Origin: Bradyrhizobium genosp. L
GTDB taxonomy: Bacteria; Pseudomonadota; Alphaproteobacteria; Rhizobiales; Xanthobacteraceae
Assembly (NCBI RefSeq): GCF_015624485.1
Contig: NZ_CP061378.1
Coordinates: 1,612,001 to 1,676,000, forward strand
Direction: 5' to 3'
Length of the DNA stretch: 64,000 nucleotides
The notes beneath the pieces are model-generated. The model was not told the origin of the DNA, did not search any database, and was given only the letters and a program-made list of their open reading frames with translations. The translations under genes were made by a program, and so were the position numbers. Positions 1 through 9,403 of the stretch are shown piece after piece (the stretch's first letter is position 1; every line of letters begins with the position of its first letter).

Positions 1-1332
<1,332 letters not shown>

Positions 1333-1791
1333 CGTGGCACCTCAAGGCAGAAAAATTGCTCGATTGCCGCAAGGAAGCTGTGGGCATGGCGTCGTTGGAG
1401 CTTATCGTGTGGCGGTTTCCGGGGAGTGTCAATCTCCGGCTGCCGGCCGCTTCGTGTCATCAGAATTGCAGGCGCGGATGCCGATCCGAACCATCCCGGC
1501 GACGCGACAGCTCGAGTTGACGCAGCAGACGAACAGGCGAACATCTGCGTTGCGCGTCACCATCGTCGACGTTCAACGACGGTGGCACGACGCGCGCGTG
1601 ACATCAGGCGTGGCTGAATTGTGGCGAGGTCTGGGTCGTTTCGCGTAACGCGACGCTTGTTGTGTCGCCGGCTGTGACATTTCAGTCCGGTGTAAGGTTC
1701 GGGCGCTAGCGATGACGTGCGTCGGCGTGCGCCGGCACGGGAACCTTTGTTCCTGCATCTTCGTTCAAACCTCCCCAACAAGAGGCTCACA
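1333..1791. other. Intergenic region between divergent clpB and the YxWxPGYW-repeat gene
   Basis: About 460 bases separate the two divergent genes. Short open frames occur on both strands, but none has a believable ribosome site or protein-like composition. Both promoters should lie here; I see no clear -35/-10 pair and no obvious repeat. Confidence 0.6.
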
Positions 1792-3078
1792 ATGACAGTT
1801 CGTCTCCCTCAGACCGTGTGGCGTGCGGCGATCGCTGCGGCGTTGCTTGGCACAACCAGCATCACCGCCGTGCCCGCGATCGCACAGGACGCGGCCTGTG
1901 CGCCGGTCAATGCCGTCGAGACTGCGCCGCCGCCGCTGCCGACCTATGATCAGCCGCCGGTGCCTGGCGCCGGCTACATCTGGTCGCCGGGCTACTGGTC
2001 GTGGGATGAGGATCGTGGCGATTATTATTGGGTGCCCGGCACCTGGGTGCAGCCGCCGCGCGCCGGCTTGTTGTGGACGCCGGGCTATTGGGGCGGGTTC
2101 GCAGGCGGCTACATTTTCCACCCCGGTTACTGGGGCGATCGCGTCGGCTTCTACGGCGGCATCAACTATGGCTTCGGCTATGGCGGCGCTGGCTATGAAG
2201 GCGGCCGCTGGGACCATGGCCAGTTCTTCTACAATCGCACCGTGAACAATCTGCAGGGCGCGCGGATCATCAACGTCTACGAGAAGAACGTCACGATCAA
2301 TCAGACGACGATCAACAACATCAGCTACAATGGCGGCAAGGGCGGCATCGAGGTGCGGCCGACCGCCGAGCAGCGGACCATCGCGAAGGAGCAGCACTTC
2401 GCGCCGACGCCGTTGCAGCGCAAGCAGGTGGAGACCGCGAGCCAGGATCCGAGCCTGTTCAAGCGCACCAACAACGGCGTGCCGGCGGTCGGCGCCACCG
2501 CGCGTCCGGGTGAGCTGAAGGGGCCGGGCGTGGTGCGCGCGCGGCCGGCCGGCGAGGCGGTGCCCGCGAATGGCGCGCGGCCACCGGCCGAGGAGCCGAA
2601 GCGGCCGGGAGCCGCGCCCGCGGTTGCGCCCGCCGAGCAGTCCCACGCGCTTCCGGTTCCCGGCAAGGATGTCCCGGCGCGCGTGCCTGTGCAGGAGGGC
2701 CGGCCCTCCACAGCGCCTGCTCCCGAAACGCGGGTCGAGCCGAGGCCCGCGGCAGAGCCGACACGGCCTGCGGCAGAGCCGACACGGCCCGCGGTGCAGG
2801 AAAGCCGGCCGGCGGTTGAAGAGAAGCGACCTGCGGAGGTGCAGCCGCGGCCCGAGCAACTCGCCCGACCAGAGCCTGCCGCGAAACCCGAGCCGAGACC
2901 GGAGCCGGCGACGCGGCCTGAAGCACGACCGGAGCCAGCGGCGAGACCGGAAGCGCGGCCGGAGACGATGGCCCGCCCCGAGGCGCGACCGCAGCCAGCG
3001 GCGCGGCCGGCGGTGCCGCCGCATGCTGCGGCTCCCGCGGGACATCCCGCCGAGGAGAAGCGGCCCGAGCAGCATTGA
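1792..3078 (+). CDS. Secreted YxWxPGYW-repeat protein with Pro/Arg/Glu-rich repetitive tail
   Basis: Exported protein of unknown function. I chose the ATG at 1792 (MTVRLPQTVW) because AGAGG lies just upstream and a normal signal peptide follows, with a likely cut after AIAQ; the frame is open 75 bases further upstream. Residues about 50-130 hold four or five aromatic repeats (YIWSPGYW, YYWVPGTW, LLWTPGYW, YIFHPGYW), the pattern of the YXWXGXW/DUF3300-like cell-envelope repeat proteins. A Gly/Tyr stretch and a Thr/Asn-rich middle follow. The last 170 residues are low complexity, built from units such as EPTRPAA and RPEARPEPAA, with tandem DNA repeats near 2745-2790. 428 residues. Export and envelope location are inferred; no catalytic motif is visible. 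Confidence 0.85.
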   Translation: MTVRLPQTVWRAAIAAALLGTTSITAVPAIAQDAACAPVNAVETAPPPLPTYDQPPVPGAGYIWSPGYWSWDEDRGDYYWVPGTWVQPPRAGLLWTPGYWGGFAGGYIFHPGYWGDRVGFYGGINYGFGYGGAGYEGGRWDHGQFFYNRTVNNLQGARIINVYEKNVTINQTTINNISYNGGKGGIEVRPTAEQRTIAKEQHFAPTPLQRKQVETASQDPSLFKRTNNGVPAVGATARPGELKGPGVVRARPAGEAVPANGARPPAEEPKRPGAAPAVAPAEQSHALPVPGKDVPARVPVQEGRPSTAPAPETRVEPRPAAEPTRPAAEPTRPAVQESRPAVEEKRPAEVQPRPEQLARPEPAAKPEPRPEPATRPEARPEPAARPEARPETMARPEARPQPAARPAVPPHAAAPAGHPAEEKRPEQH

Positions 3079-3152
3079 TGCAACGGCGCGCTCCGTTCGA
3101 TGTGGCGGAGCGCGCCGCCCGCGCGCAAGCGATTATCCAGAGGAGGTCGATC

Positions 3153-3335
3153 ATGGCACAGCGACTCGGCGGCGATGGACAGCTCGACGACGGAAAGCCG
3201 CGTTTGAGCGAGGACGATATGCAGCGGGCCCTGCTCGGTCCGCGAGGTGTGCCCGGAAAGCCGGACACCGCCAAGATGACGCCGCAGCAGGAAAAGAATA
3301 TGCCGAAATATCTGGACCCAGGACACACGTCTTAG
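3153..3335 (+). CDS. Small hypothetical protein (60 aa)
   Basis: Unrecognised small, probably cytoplasmic protein starting MAQRLGGDGQLDDGKPRLSE. The ATG at 3153 is preceded by a very good ribosome site (AGAGGAGG at 3139-3146), which decides the start over an upstream in-frame ATG at 3075 that overlaps the previous gene. The product is hydrophilic, with no signal peptide, membrane segment or cysteines, and ends YLDPGHTS. It sits 74 bases after the repeat protein and 122 bases before cbpA on the same strand, so it may belong to either transcript. Confidence 0.7.
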   Translation: MAQRLGGDGQLDDGKPRLSEDDMQRALLGPRGVPGKPDTAKMTPQQEKNMPKYLDPGHTS

Positions 3336-3457
3336 TCTGCGCGGCATGAATGTGTCCCGCGCCGCCCGTCGCAGGGTGGCGTCCGAGCGGTATTGCAAAT
3401 CGGCCGATTTTGCGCCCTCATGACGCCGGGCACACTCATGCTGTCGCGGAGCAGGAT

Positions 3458-4360
3458 GTGAAAAATCCGTACGAGGTTCTCGGCGTTGCCCCGGCTGCGT
3501 CAGCGGCCGATATCCAGAAGGCCTATCGCAAGCTGGCAAAGAAGCTGCATCCGGATCTCAATCCGGGCGACAAGGCGGCCGAAGAGAAATTCAAGGAAGT
3601 CGCCGCGGCCTACGATCTGCTCGGCGATGCCGACAAGCGCAAGCGCTTCGACGCCGGCGAGATCGACGAGAGCGGCGCCGAGCGCCCGCAGCATCGCTAC
3701 TACCGGGATTTCGCCACGGCAGACGAGGGCCATCCCTATGCCGACAGTTCCGGCTACGCCGACTACATGGAATCCGACGACGGCCTTGCCGAGCTGTTGC
3801 GGCGCGCCGAGCAGGCGCGCGCCAACCGCCGCGGCCGCGATCTGCACTACAGCCTCGCGATCGATTTCGCCGACTCGATCACCGGTGCGAACAAGCGCGT
3901 GACCTTGCCCGATGGCGGCACGCTCGAGGTGACGATCCCGCCGGGCCTGCTCGATGGGCAGATCATTCGCCTGCGCGGCAAGGGCGCGCCCGGTGCCGGC
4001 AAGGGCGGCCCCGGCGATGCGCTGATCGAGGTGGAGGTGCGCTCCGACCCGCGCTTCACCCGCGAAGGCGATGACATCGCGCTGGAGCTGCCGATCTCGC
4101 TGGTGGAAGCCGTGCTCGGCGGCAAGGTGCGCGTTCCGACACCGACCGGTGCCGTGACCATGACGGTCCCGAAGGGATCGAACTCCGGCACCACCATGCG
4201 CCTGCGCGGCAAGGGCGCGCCGCGCCTTGGCGGCGGCCACGGCGATGAGCTGGTCAAGCTCAAGGTCGTGCTGCCGAAGGGACCCGATCCCGAGCTCGAG
4301 GCGTTCGTCGAAAAATGGGATCGCAAGGCATTCAATCCGCGCGAGGATGGCGCATCATGA
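3458..4360 (+). CDS. cbpA: DnaJ-type co-chaperone CbpA
   Basis: J-domain co-chaperone of the CbpA class, which stimulates DnaK ATPase and delivers substrates. The J domain opens [13 protein letters not shown] and has the diagnostic HPD (KLHPDLN) about 30 residues in. It is followed by a linker (residues about 70-130) and two C-terminal beta-sandwich domains carrying RLRGKGAPG and RLRGKGAPR. There is no zinc-finger CxxCxGxG region, which separates CbpA from DnaJ. I use GTG at 3458 because GGAG lies before it and the J domain begins at once; the frame extends 36 codons upstream with non-domain sequence. 300 residues. It overlaps cbpM by 4 bases (ATGA), implying translational coupling. Confidence 0.92.
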   Translation: MKNPYEVLGVAPAASAADIQKAYRKLAKKLHPDLNPGDKAAEEKFKEVAAAYDLLGDADKRKRFDAGEIDESGAERPQHRYYRDFATADEGHPYADSSGYADYMESDDGLAELLRRAEQARANRRGRDLHYSLAIDFADSITGANKRVTLPDGGTLEVTIPPGLLDGQIIRLRGKGAPGAGKGGPGDALIEVEVRSDPRFTREGDDIALELPISLVEAVLGGKVRVPTPTGAVTMTVPKGSNSGTTMRLRGKGAPRLGGGHGDELVKLKVVLPKGPDPELEAFVEKWDRKAFNPREDGAS

Positions 4361-4632
4361 ACAAGCAGCAATTCCTCGCCGATGCGGGGCTGGAAGTGCA
4401 AACCTTGGAGATCTGGATCGAGCAGCAGTGGCTCGTTCCCGATCAGACCGAAAGCGAGCCGAGCTTCTCCGAGGCCGACGTGGCGCGGGCGCATCTGATC
4501 CGCGACCTCAGCGGCGATTTCGGCGTCAATGACGAGGGCATCGACGTCATCCTGCATCTGGTCGATCAGCTTCACGGCCTGCGCCGCGCCTTCGCGCAAT
4601 TGCAGCAGGATCTCGCCCCACCCGAAGCATGA
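4357..4632 (+). CDS. cbpM: Chaperone modulator CbpM
   Basis: CbpM is a small MerR-like protein that binds the CbpA J domain and inhibits its action on DnaK. The 91-residue product starts [12 protein letters not shown] at an ATG overlapping the cbpA stop codon. It has the short helical layout of the family: an N-terminal MerR-like segment with [11 protein letters not shown], then a C-terminal helical part ending [12 protein letters not shown]. Position directly after cbpA is the standard arrangement and supports the call as much as the sequence does. Confidence 0.85.
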   Translation: MNKQQFLADAGLEVQTLEIWIEQQWLVPDQTESEPSFSEADVARAHLIRDLSGDFGVNDEGIDVILHLVDQLHGLRRAFAQLQQDLAPPEA

Positions 4633-4652
4633 TCCGGACCGGCACGGCCGCG

Positions 4653-4694
4653 TTAGCGCAAAGTGCGAAGCGGTTTCCGAAAAAGAAGCGCTAA
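4653..4694. repeat. Short intergenic inverted repeat after cbpM
   Basis: TTAGCGC (4653-4659) pairs with GCGCTAA (4688-4694) across a loop containing GAAGCGGTTTCCGAAAA. The surrounding sequence (AAGCATGATCCGG followed by GCGAAGCGGTTTCCG) resembles a small repeat common between Bradyrhizobium genes; that resemblance is from memory. It could act as a transcript end for cbpAM. Confidence 0.4.
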
Positions 4695-4736
4695 GGTGCG
4701 GTCAGATCGGGATGTGTATCTCAGGAGACGATCAAG

Positions 4737-4958
4737 ATGGAAAAGCCGACGCAGCTTGCTCACGGCGAGATCGACGTTCTTATTTTGCAGGCGCTGGTGC
4801 GCAAGCTGGTCGCCAAGGGCGTGCTGACGCCGGATGACGTCAGATCGATGCTGTTCGAGGCCGCCAAGAATCTCGACCTGGTCGGCAGCGAGCTGACGGC
4901 ACAGGCAGCCAACATCATCGTGCAGGAAGACTTGGCCCCCGCATTCCTTGGCGGCTGA
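4737..4958 (+). CDS. Small hypothetical protein (73 aa)
   Basis: Unrecognised helical protein beginning MEKPTQLAHGEIDVLILQAL. A CAGGAGA ribosome site sits 9 bases before the ATG. Composition is typical of a folded cytoplasmic protein (LVRKLVAKGVLTPDDVRSML, FEAAKNLDLV), with no signal peptide or cysteine. It stands alone between cbpM and the HAD gene, 104 bases after the former. I cannot assign a function. Confidence 0.75.
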   Translation: MEKPTQLAHGEIDVLILQALVRKLVAKGVLTPDDVRSMLFEAAKNLDLVGSELTAQAANIIVQEDLAPAFLGG

Positions 4959-4983
4959 GCCATCGCCACAATTCGTGATCTAT

Positions 4984-5008
4984 TGCTCAGATGGTGAGCA
5001 TATGATCT
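4984..5008. promoter_or_regulatory. Operator-like site upstream of the HAD-sorC pair
   Basis: TGAGCATATGATCT at 4995-5008 matches 12 of 14 positions of the palindrome TGAGCATATGCTCA that also underlies the sites before the binding-protein gene at 6960-6992. A further half site creates the inverted repeat TGCTCA-N5-TGAGCA at 4984-5000. It lies 10-34 bases before the HAD start codon. Control by the SorC-type regulator encoded two genes downstream is inferred. Confidence 0.5.
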
Positions 5009-5017
5009 CATGTCGGG

Positions 5018-5683
5018 ATGGATACGAGGCTTCCCGACACCGATCTCGTCATCTTCGACTGCGACGGCGTGCTCGTCGACAGCGAGGAGCTGAGCTGCCG
5101 CTGCCTGTCCGAGGCATTGGGCCGGGCAGGCGTCGCCGTCAGCACCGAACAGGTGCTCGTACTGTTCCTCGGGCGCAGCACGGCTGCCGTGATCGATTAC
5201 TGCCAAAGCCTTGGACAGCCCTTGCCGCCCGATTTCCTCGACTCGCTGGCAGGCGAGGTGCGCGAGACATTCCGCACCGAGCTCAAGCCGATCTTGGGTG
5301 TCGCGACCGTGTTGGCCGATTTGCGCCTGCCGCATTGTGTCGCATCATCGAGTGATCTCGAACGTGTCAGATTTTCACTGTATCTGACCGGCCTCTCGTC
5401 TCATTTCGGGCAGCATCTCTACACGTCCCAGATGGTCAAGCACGGCAAGCCGGCGCCGGATCTGTTCCTGCTTGCGGCGAGCCGGATGGGATGCGAGCCG
5501 CGCCGGACGCTGGTGATCGAAGACAGCGTCAGCGGGGTGCAGGCGGCGAAGGCGGCCGGCATGAAAGTCTGGGGATTCGTCGGCGGCGCCCACTACCGCG
5601 CGCGGGATGCCGGTGATTTGCTCCGGGACGCCGGAGCGGATCGAATCTTCGCTTCGATGACCGATTTCTGGACGCAAGGCTGA
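5018..5683 (+). CDS. HAD-superfamily phosphatase (beta-phosphoglucomutase/phosphoglycolate-phosphatase-like)
   Basis: Cytoplasmic HAD hydrolase with a full motif set: motif I DCDGVLVDSE (two catalytic Asp), motif II Ser in CVASSSD, motif III Lys in KHGKPAPD, and motif IV VIEDSVSG. The helical cap lies between motifs I and II (about residues 20-85). The family dephosphorylates or isomerises small phosphorylated metabolites, often sugar or polyol phosphates. The gene is 22 bases upstream of the SorC-type regulator and probably shares its transcript. With the operator-like site just before it, a role in clearing a phosphorylated intermediate of the polyol pathway is plausible but not shown. 221 residues, normal for the family. 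Confidence 0.9.
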   Translation: MDTRLPDTDLVIFDCDGVLVDSEELSCRCLSEALGRAGVAVSTEQVLVLFLGRSTAAVIDYCQSLGQPLPPDFLDSLAGEVRETFRTELKPILGVATVLADLRLPHCVASSSDLERVRFSLYLTGLSSHFGQHLYTSQMVKHGKPAPDLFLLAASRMGCEPRRTLVIEDSVSGVQAAKAAGMKVWGFVGGAHYRARDAGDLLRDAGADRIFASMTDFWTQG

Positions 5684-5705
5684 TCTCAAGGCTGACGGAC
5701 GAACA

Positions 5706-6659
5706 ATGGCGCCGCCCGACAATGAAAAGTCCCGCCTCGACGACGCGGCGCGCGCCGGCTGGCTCTATTTCATCGCCGGCCACACCCAGGATGAAATCGC
5801 CAAGATGCTGCAGGTGTCGCGCGCCTCGGCGCAGCGGCTGGTGTCGCTGTGCCTGGCGGAGCGGCTGATCACGTTTCGTCTCGAGCATCCCATCGCGGCC
5901 TGCATGGAGCTGGCATCCCGGCTCAAGGCGCGCTTCGATCTGGTGCATTGCGATGTGGTCCCGACCGATCCGGCGGCGCCGCTGTCGACCGCCGGGATCG
6001 CCGAGCGCAGCGCCAATCTGCTGGAGATGACGCTGCGCGCGGAAACGCCTGTCATCGTCGCGCTCGGCACCGGCCGCGCGGTGCGCGCCGCGGTCGAGCG
6101 CGTCTCGCCGGTCGAGCGGCCCGATCACCAGATCGTCTCGCTGGTCGGCAATATCTCGACCGACGGCTCGGCGAGTTTCTACGACACGGTCGGGCGGCTC
6201 GCCGACCGCACCGGCGCGCGGCATTACCCGATGCCGCTGCCGTTCTTGATGTCAAGCGAGGACGAGCGCAACCGCATGATCCGGATCGATCCGATCGCGC
6301 GGGTGCGGGCGGTGGCCGCCAAGGCCGATCTCCGGCTGATCGGCATTGGCCAGATGGACCAGAAGGCGCAGGTCCATGTCGATGGCTTCGTCACCCGCGA
6401 GGAGCTGCTGGAGATGATGCGGCTCGGCGCCATCGGTGAGGTGACCGGCTGGGCCTATGACGCCAAGGGCAAGCTGATCAAGGGCGGCACCAACAAACGC
6501 CTGACCAGCATTCCGCCGCAGATCCCGGCGGAAGCGACCACGATCGGCGCCGCGGTCGGTACGGCAAAAGTGCCGGCGATCAAGGCCGCGCTGGCGGGCA
6601 GGGTGGTCAATGGGCTGATCACCGACGAGGCGACCGCGCGCGCCGTGCTCGATCGATAG
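5706..6659 (+). CDS. SorC/DeoR-type sugar-responsive transcriptional regulator
   Basis: The N-terminal helix-turn-helix (about residues 15-55: HTQDEIAKMLQVSRASAQRLVS) is followed by the SorC sugar-binding domain, related to ribose-5-phosphate isomerase folds (VIVALGTGRAVRAAVERV, LVGNISTDGSASFYD, RLIGIGQMD, GEVTGWAYD). Proteins of this family bind phosphorylated sugars or polyols and control the adjacent uptake and catabolic operon. It lies directly upstream of the polyol ABC operon, in the position held by smoC in rhizobial sorbitol loci. Operator-like palindromes before the next gene and before the HAD gene are candidate binding sites. 317 residues, full length. Confidence 0.9.
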   Translation: MAPPDNEKSRLDDAARAGWLYFIAGHTQDEIAKMLQVSRASAQRLVSLCLAERLITFRLEHPIAACMELASRLKARFDLVHCDVVPTDPAAPLSTAGIAERSANLLEMTLRAETPVIVALGTGRAVRAAVERVSPVERPDHQIVSLVGNISTDGSASFYDTVGRLADRTGARHYPMPLPFLMSSEDERNRMIRIDPIARVRAVAAKADLRLIGIGQMDQKAQVHVDGFVTREELLEMMRLGAIGEVTGWAYDAKGKLIKGGTNKRLTSIPPQIPAEATTIGAAVGTAKVPAIKAALAGRVVNGLITDEATARAVLDR

Positions 6660-6663
6660 CTCT

Positions 6664-6808
6664 TCACCTCGCCCCGCCTGCGGGGAGAGGTCGAAATGCA
6701 TCGTAGATGCGTTTCGGGTGAGGGGGAGTCTCCGCAAACTCCCTGTCACCATCAATGCGGAAGCGGCCCCTCACCCCAACCCTCTCCCCGTAAGAACGGG
6801 GCGAGGGA
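6664..6808. repeat. Dispersed palindromic repeat, CTCTCCCC/GGGGAGAGG family, copy 1
   Basis: A block of small hairpins: CCCCGCCTGCGGGG near the left end, GGGTGAGGGG (6716-6725) facing CCCCTCACCC (6769-6778) in the middle, and CCCCGTAAGAACGGGG at the right end. A second copy lies at 45036-45168. It is non-coding and sits between the regulator stop and the promoter of the polyol operon, where it could also end the sorC transcript. Confidence 0.75.
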
Positions 6809-6937
6809 GCGCAGTCCCGCCGCAGTCGCAAATTCGACCTGACTTTGTCGAATGCTCAGCGTCGTCTTCGCAGCTGCACAACTCCATCCCAGCGTGTAGC
6901 GGAACCCACAATCGCGCGCGCCGACCTTCGCGCCGGC

Positions 6938-7010
6938 TTGACAAAATTTGGCGACAGGATGAACATACGCTCAACACGTGGGCATATGCTCAACGTGACA
7001 TATGGGAGGT
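6938..7010 (+). promoter_or_regulatory. Promoter and tandem operators of the polyol operon
   Basis: TTGACA at 6938-6943 is a perfect -35 hexamer; 17 bases later GAACAT (6961-6966) is a possible -10. The -10 is embedded in TGAACATACGCTCA (6960-6973), which fits the symmetric pattern TGARCRTAYGYTCA. A second site TGGGCATATGCTCA (6979-6992) matches 13 of 14 positions of the palindrome TGAGCATATGCTCA, 19 bases further on. A weaker CATATG follows at 6999-7004. GGAGG at 7005-7009 is the ribosome site for a TTG start at 7015. Overlap of operator and -10 suggests repression by the upstream SorC-type protein. Confidence 0.6.
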
Positions 7011-7014
7011 CACC

Positions 7015-8328
7015 TTGAAAAACGTCCTTTGCGCCGTTGCGGGCGCCGCAGCCATATTGATATCCGCTCCCTCGCTGGCCCAGACCACGTTGACGATCGC
7101 GACCGTCAACAATGGCGACATGATCCGCATGCAGGGGCTCACCAGCGAATTCACCGCCAAGAACCCCGACATCACGGTCAAATGGGTGACGCTCGAAGAG
7201 AACGTGCTGCGCCAGCGCGTGACCACCGACATCGCCACCAAGGGCGGCCAGTTCGACGTCCTGACCATCGGCACCTACGAAGTTCCGATCTGGGCCAAGA
7301 AGAGCTGGCTGGTGCCGCTCGACAAGCTCGGCGCCGACTACGACGTCGGTGACCTCCTGCCGAAGATCCGCGACGCGGTCTCGGTCGACGGCAAGCTCTA
7401 CGCCGCGCCGTTCTATGGCGAGAGCTCGATGGTGATGTACCGCACCGACCTGTTCGACAAGGCCGGCCTGAAGATGCCGGACAGCCCGACCTGGGACTTC
7501 GTGGTCGATGCCGCCAAGAAGCTGACCGACAAGAACGCCGGCGTCTACGGCATCTGCCTGCGCGGCAAGGCCGGCTGGGGCGAGAACATGGCGTTCCTGA
7601 CCGCGATGTCCAATTCGTTCGGCGCGCGCTGGTTCGACGAGAAGTGGGAGCCGCAGTTCAATTCGCCGGAATGGAAGAAGACGCTGACGACCTATGTCGA
7701 CCTGATGAAGCAGGCCGGCCCTCCCGGCGCCTCCTCGAACGGCTTCAACGAGAACCTCGCGCTGTTCAACGCCGGCAAATGCGCGATGTGGATCGATGCC
7801 ACGGTGGCGGCGTCGTTCGTGACCAACCCGAAGGAATCCTCGGTCGCCGACAGGGTCGGCTTCGCGCTGGCCCCGAACACCGGGCTCGGCAAGAACGCCA
7901 ACTGGCTGTGGGCGTGGAGCCTCGCGGTCCCCGCCGGCTCGAAGAAGGTCGACGCGGCCCAGAAGTTCATCGCCTGGGCGACCAGCAAGGATTACAGCAA
8001 GCTCGTCGCGGACAAGGAAGGCTGGGCCGCAGCCCCTCCCGGCACGCGCACCTCGCTCTACAAGAACCCCGACTATCTGAAGGCGGCGCCGTTCGCCAAG
8101 ATGACGCTGGCCTCGATCGATGCGGCTGATCCGAGCCACCCGACCGTCAAGCCGGTGCCTTATGTCGGCGTGCAATATGCGGCGATCCCCGAGTTCCAGG
8201 GCATCGGCACCGCGGTGGGCCAGCAATTCTCGGCCGCGCTCTCGGGCTCGTCCACGGTCGATGCCGCGCTGGCGGCTGCCCAGTCCTCGACCGAGCGTGA
8301 AATGAAGCGCGCGGGCTATATCAAGTAG
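7015..8328 (+). CDS. Polyol/sugar ABC transporter substrate-binding protein (SmoE-like)
   Basis: Periplasmic receptor (family 1 extracellular solute-binding protein) for the uptake system encoded next. The start is TTG at 7015, fixed by GGAGG five bases before it and by a clean signal peptide (KNVLCAVAGAAAILISAPSLAQ); the frame stays open far upstream, but that stretch is non-coding repeat and promoter. The mature part begins TTLTIATVNNGDMIRMQGL and shows family features such as FDVLTIGTYEVPIWAKK and LYAAPFYGESSMVMYRTDLFDKAG. 437 residues. Gene order matches the rhizobial sorbitol/mannitol (smo) operon; the actual ligand is inferred from the neighbours. Confidence 0.92.
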   Translation: MKNVLCAVAGAAAILISAPSLAQTTLTIATVNNGDMIRMQGLTSEFTAKNPDITVKWVTLEENVLRQRVTTDIATKGGQFDVLTIGTYEVPIWAKKSWLVPLDKLGADYDVGDLLPKIRDAVSVDGKLYAAPFYGESSMVMYRTDLFDKAGLKMPDSPTWDFVVDAAKKLTDKNAGVYGICLRGKAGWGENMAFLTAMSNSFGARWFDEKWEPQFNSPEWKKTLTTYVDLMKQAGPPGASSNGFNENLALFNAGKCAMWIDATVAASFVTNPKESSVADRVGFALAPNTGLGKNANWLWAWSLAVPAGSKKVDAAQKFIAWATSKDYSKLVADKEGWAAAPPGTRTSLYKNPDYLKAAPFAKMTLASIDAADPSHPTVKPVPYVGVQYAAIPEFQGIGTAVGQQFSAALSGSSTVDAALAAAQSSTEREMKRAGYIK

Positions 8329-8409
8329 CGCTTCCCGCACACTGAACGCCAGGACGCGACACGCGCCCTGGCCCTCCGACCAGCTCAATCCTCCCGAGCT
8401 GGGCCACTG

Positions 8410-8441
8410 GCGGCCATCCTGTCCCGCAACGGGATGGCCGC
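8410..8441 (+). terminator. Strong intercistronic hairpin between binding-protein and permease genes
   Basis: GCGGCCATCC (8410-8419) pairs perfectly with GGATGGCCGC (8432-8441). Only a weak T-rich stretch follows, so it is more likely an RNA stabiliser or attenuator than a complete terminator. Such hairpins after binding-protein genes help give the receptor more expression than the membrane parts. Confidence 0.6.
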
Positions 8442-8526
8442 TCCTTCGGTTCTTTTGATTGAGGCGTTTTCTTCGCGCGAACCGGCGTCCACTTCGCTGG
8501 AAAACGCTATGGGCAAGGAGACGGGG

Positions 8527-9399
8527 ATGGCGACCCAGCAGACCCAACTGCTCGCGCGAACACTGCTCACGCCCGCCGTGGCGCTGTTGTTCATCTGGAT
8601 GATCGTGCCGCTCGCGCTCACGATCTATTTCGCGACGCTGCACTACAATCTGCTCGATCCCGGCTCGGAGGCCTTCGTCGGGCTGGAGAATTTCCGCTAC
8701 TTCCTGACCGATCCGGCCTTCCTCGCCTCGCTGCAAAATACCCTGGTCCTGGTCGGCTCGGTGCTCGCGATCACGATCCTGCTCGGCGTGCCGATCGCCA
8801 TCTTGCTGAATCAGCACGTGGTCGGGCTCGGTATCGTCCGGTTGATGGTGATCGCGCCGTTCTTCGTGATGCCGACCGTCAGTGCGCTGGTCTGGAAGAA
8901 CCTCCTGATGCATCCGGTCTCGGGACTGTTCGCCTGGATCGCAAAATTGTTCGGCGCGACCCCGATCGACTGGTTCACCGACGCGCCGCTGCTCGCGGTG
9001 ATCCTGATCGTCTCCTGGCAATGGCTGCCGTTTGCGACCCTGATCCTGCTGACGGCGCTGCAATCGCTCGACGAGGAGCAGAAGGAGGCGGCCGAGATGG
9101 ATGGTGCCGGGGCGATGTCGACTTTCATCTACATCACGCTGCCACATCTGGCGCGCCCGATCACGGTGGTGATCCTGATCGAGACGATCTTTCTGCTCAC
9201 CGTGTTCGCGGAGATCTTCGTCACCACCGGCGGCGGCCCTGGGCTGCAGACCACCAACATCGCCTTCCTGATCTATTCGTAGGCGCTGATCCAGTACGAT
9301 ATCGGCAGCGCCTCGGCGGGCGGCCTTGTTGCCGTGGTGATCGCCAACATCGTCGCGTTCTTCCTCGTTCGTATCGTCGGCCGGAATCTGGAGGCGTAA
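8527..9399 (+). pseudogene. Polyol/sugar ABC transporter permease (SmoF-like), interrupted by in-frame TAG
   Basis: Inner-membrane permease of the MalF/UgpA type. The start is ATG 8527 with AAGGAG 6 bases upstream. The frame encodes several membrane helices and the EAA loop (EEQKEAAEMDGAGAMSTFIYITLP), then stops at TAG 9280-9282 after IAFLIYS. Translation in the same frame resumes at once as ALIQYDIGSASAGGL and continues 38 codons to a TAA at 9397-9399, 4 bases before the next gene. The second part contains the final membrane helix. Homologues normally read YSQAL here, so one CAG-to-TAG change explains the break. Unless the stop is suppressed, the product is 251 instead of 290 residues and probably inactive. 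A sequencing error is the main alternative. Confidence 0.88.
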
Positions 9400-9403
9400 C
9401 GTC

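Noticed and set aside
6718-7014. N-terminal extension of the polyol binding protein to an upstream ATG
   Set aside because: The stretch covers a palindromic repeat and the promoter; TTG 7015 has GGAGG and is followed at once by a signal peptide.
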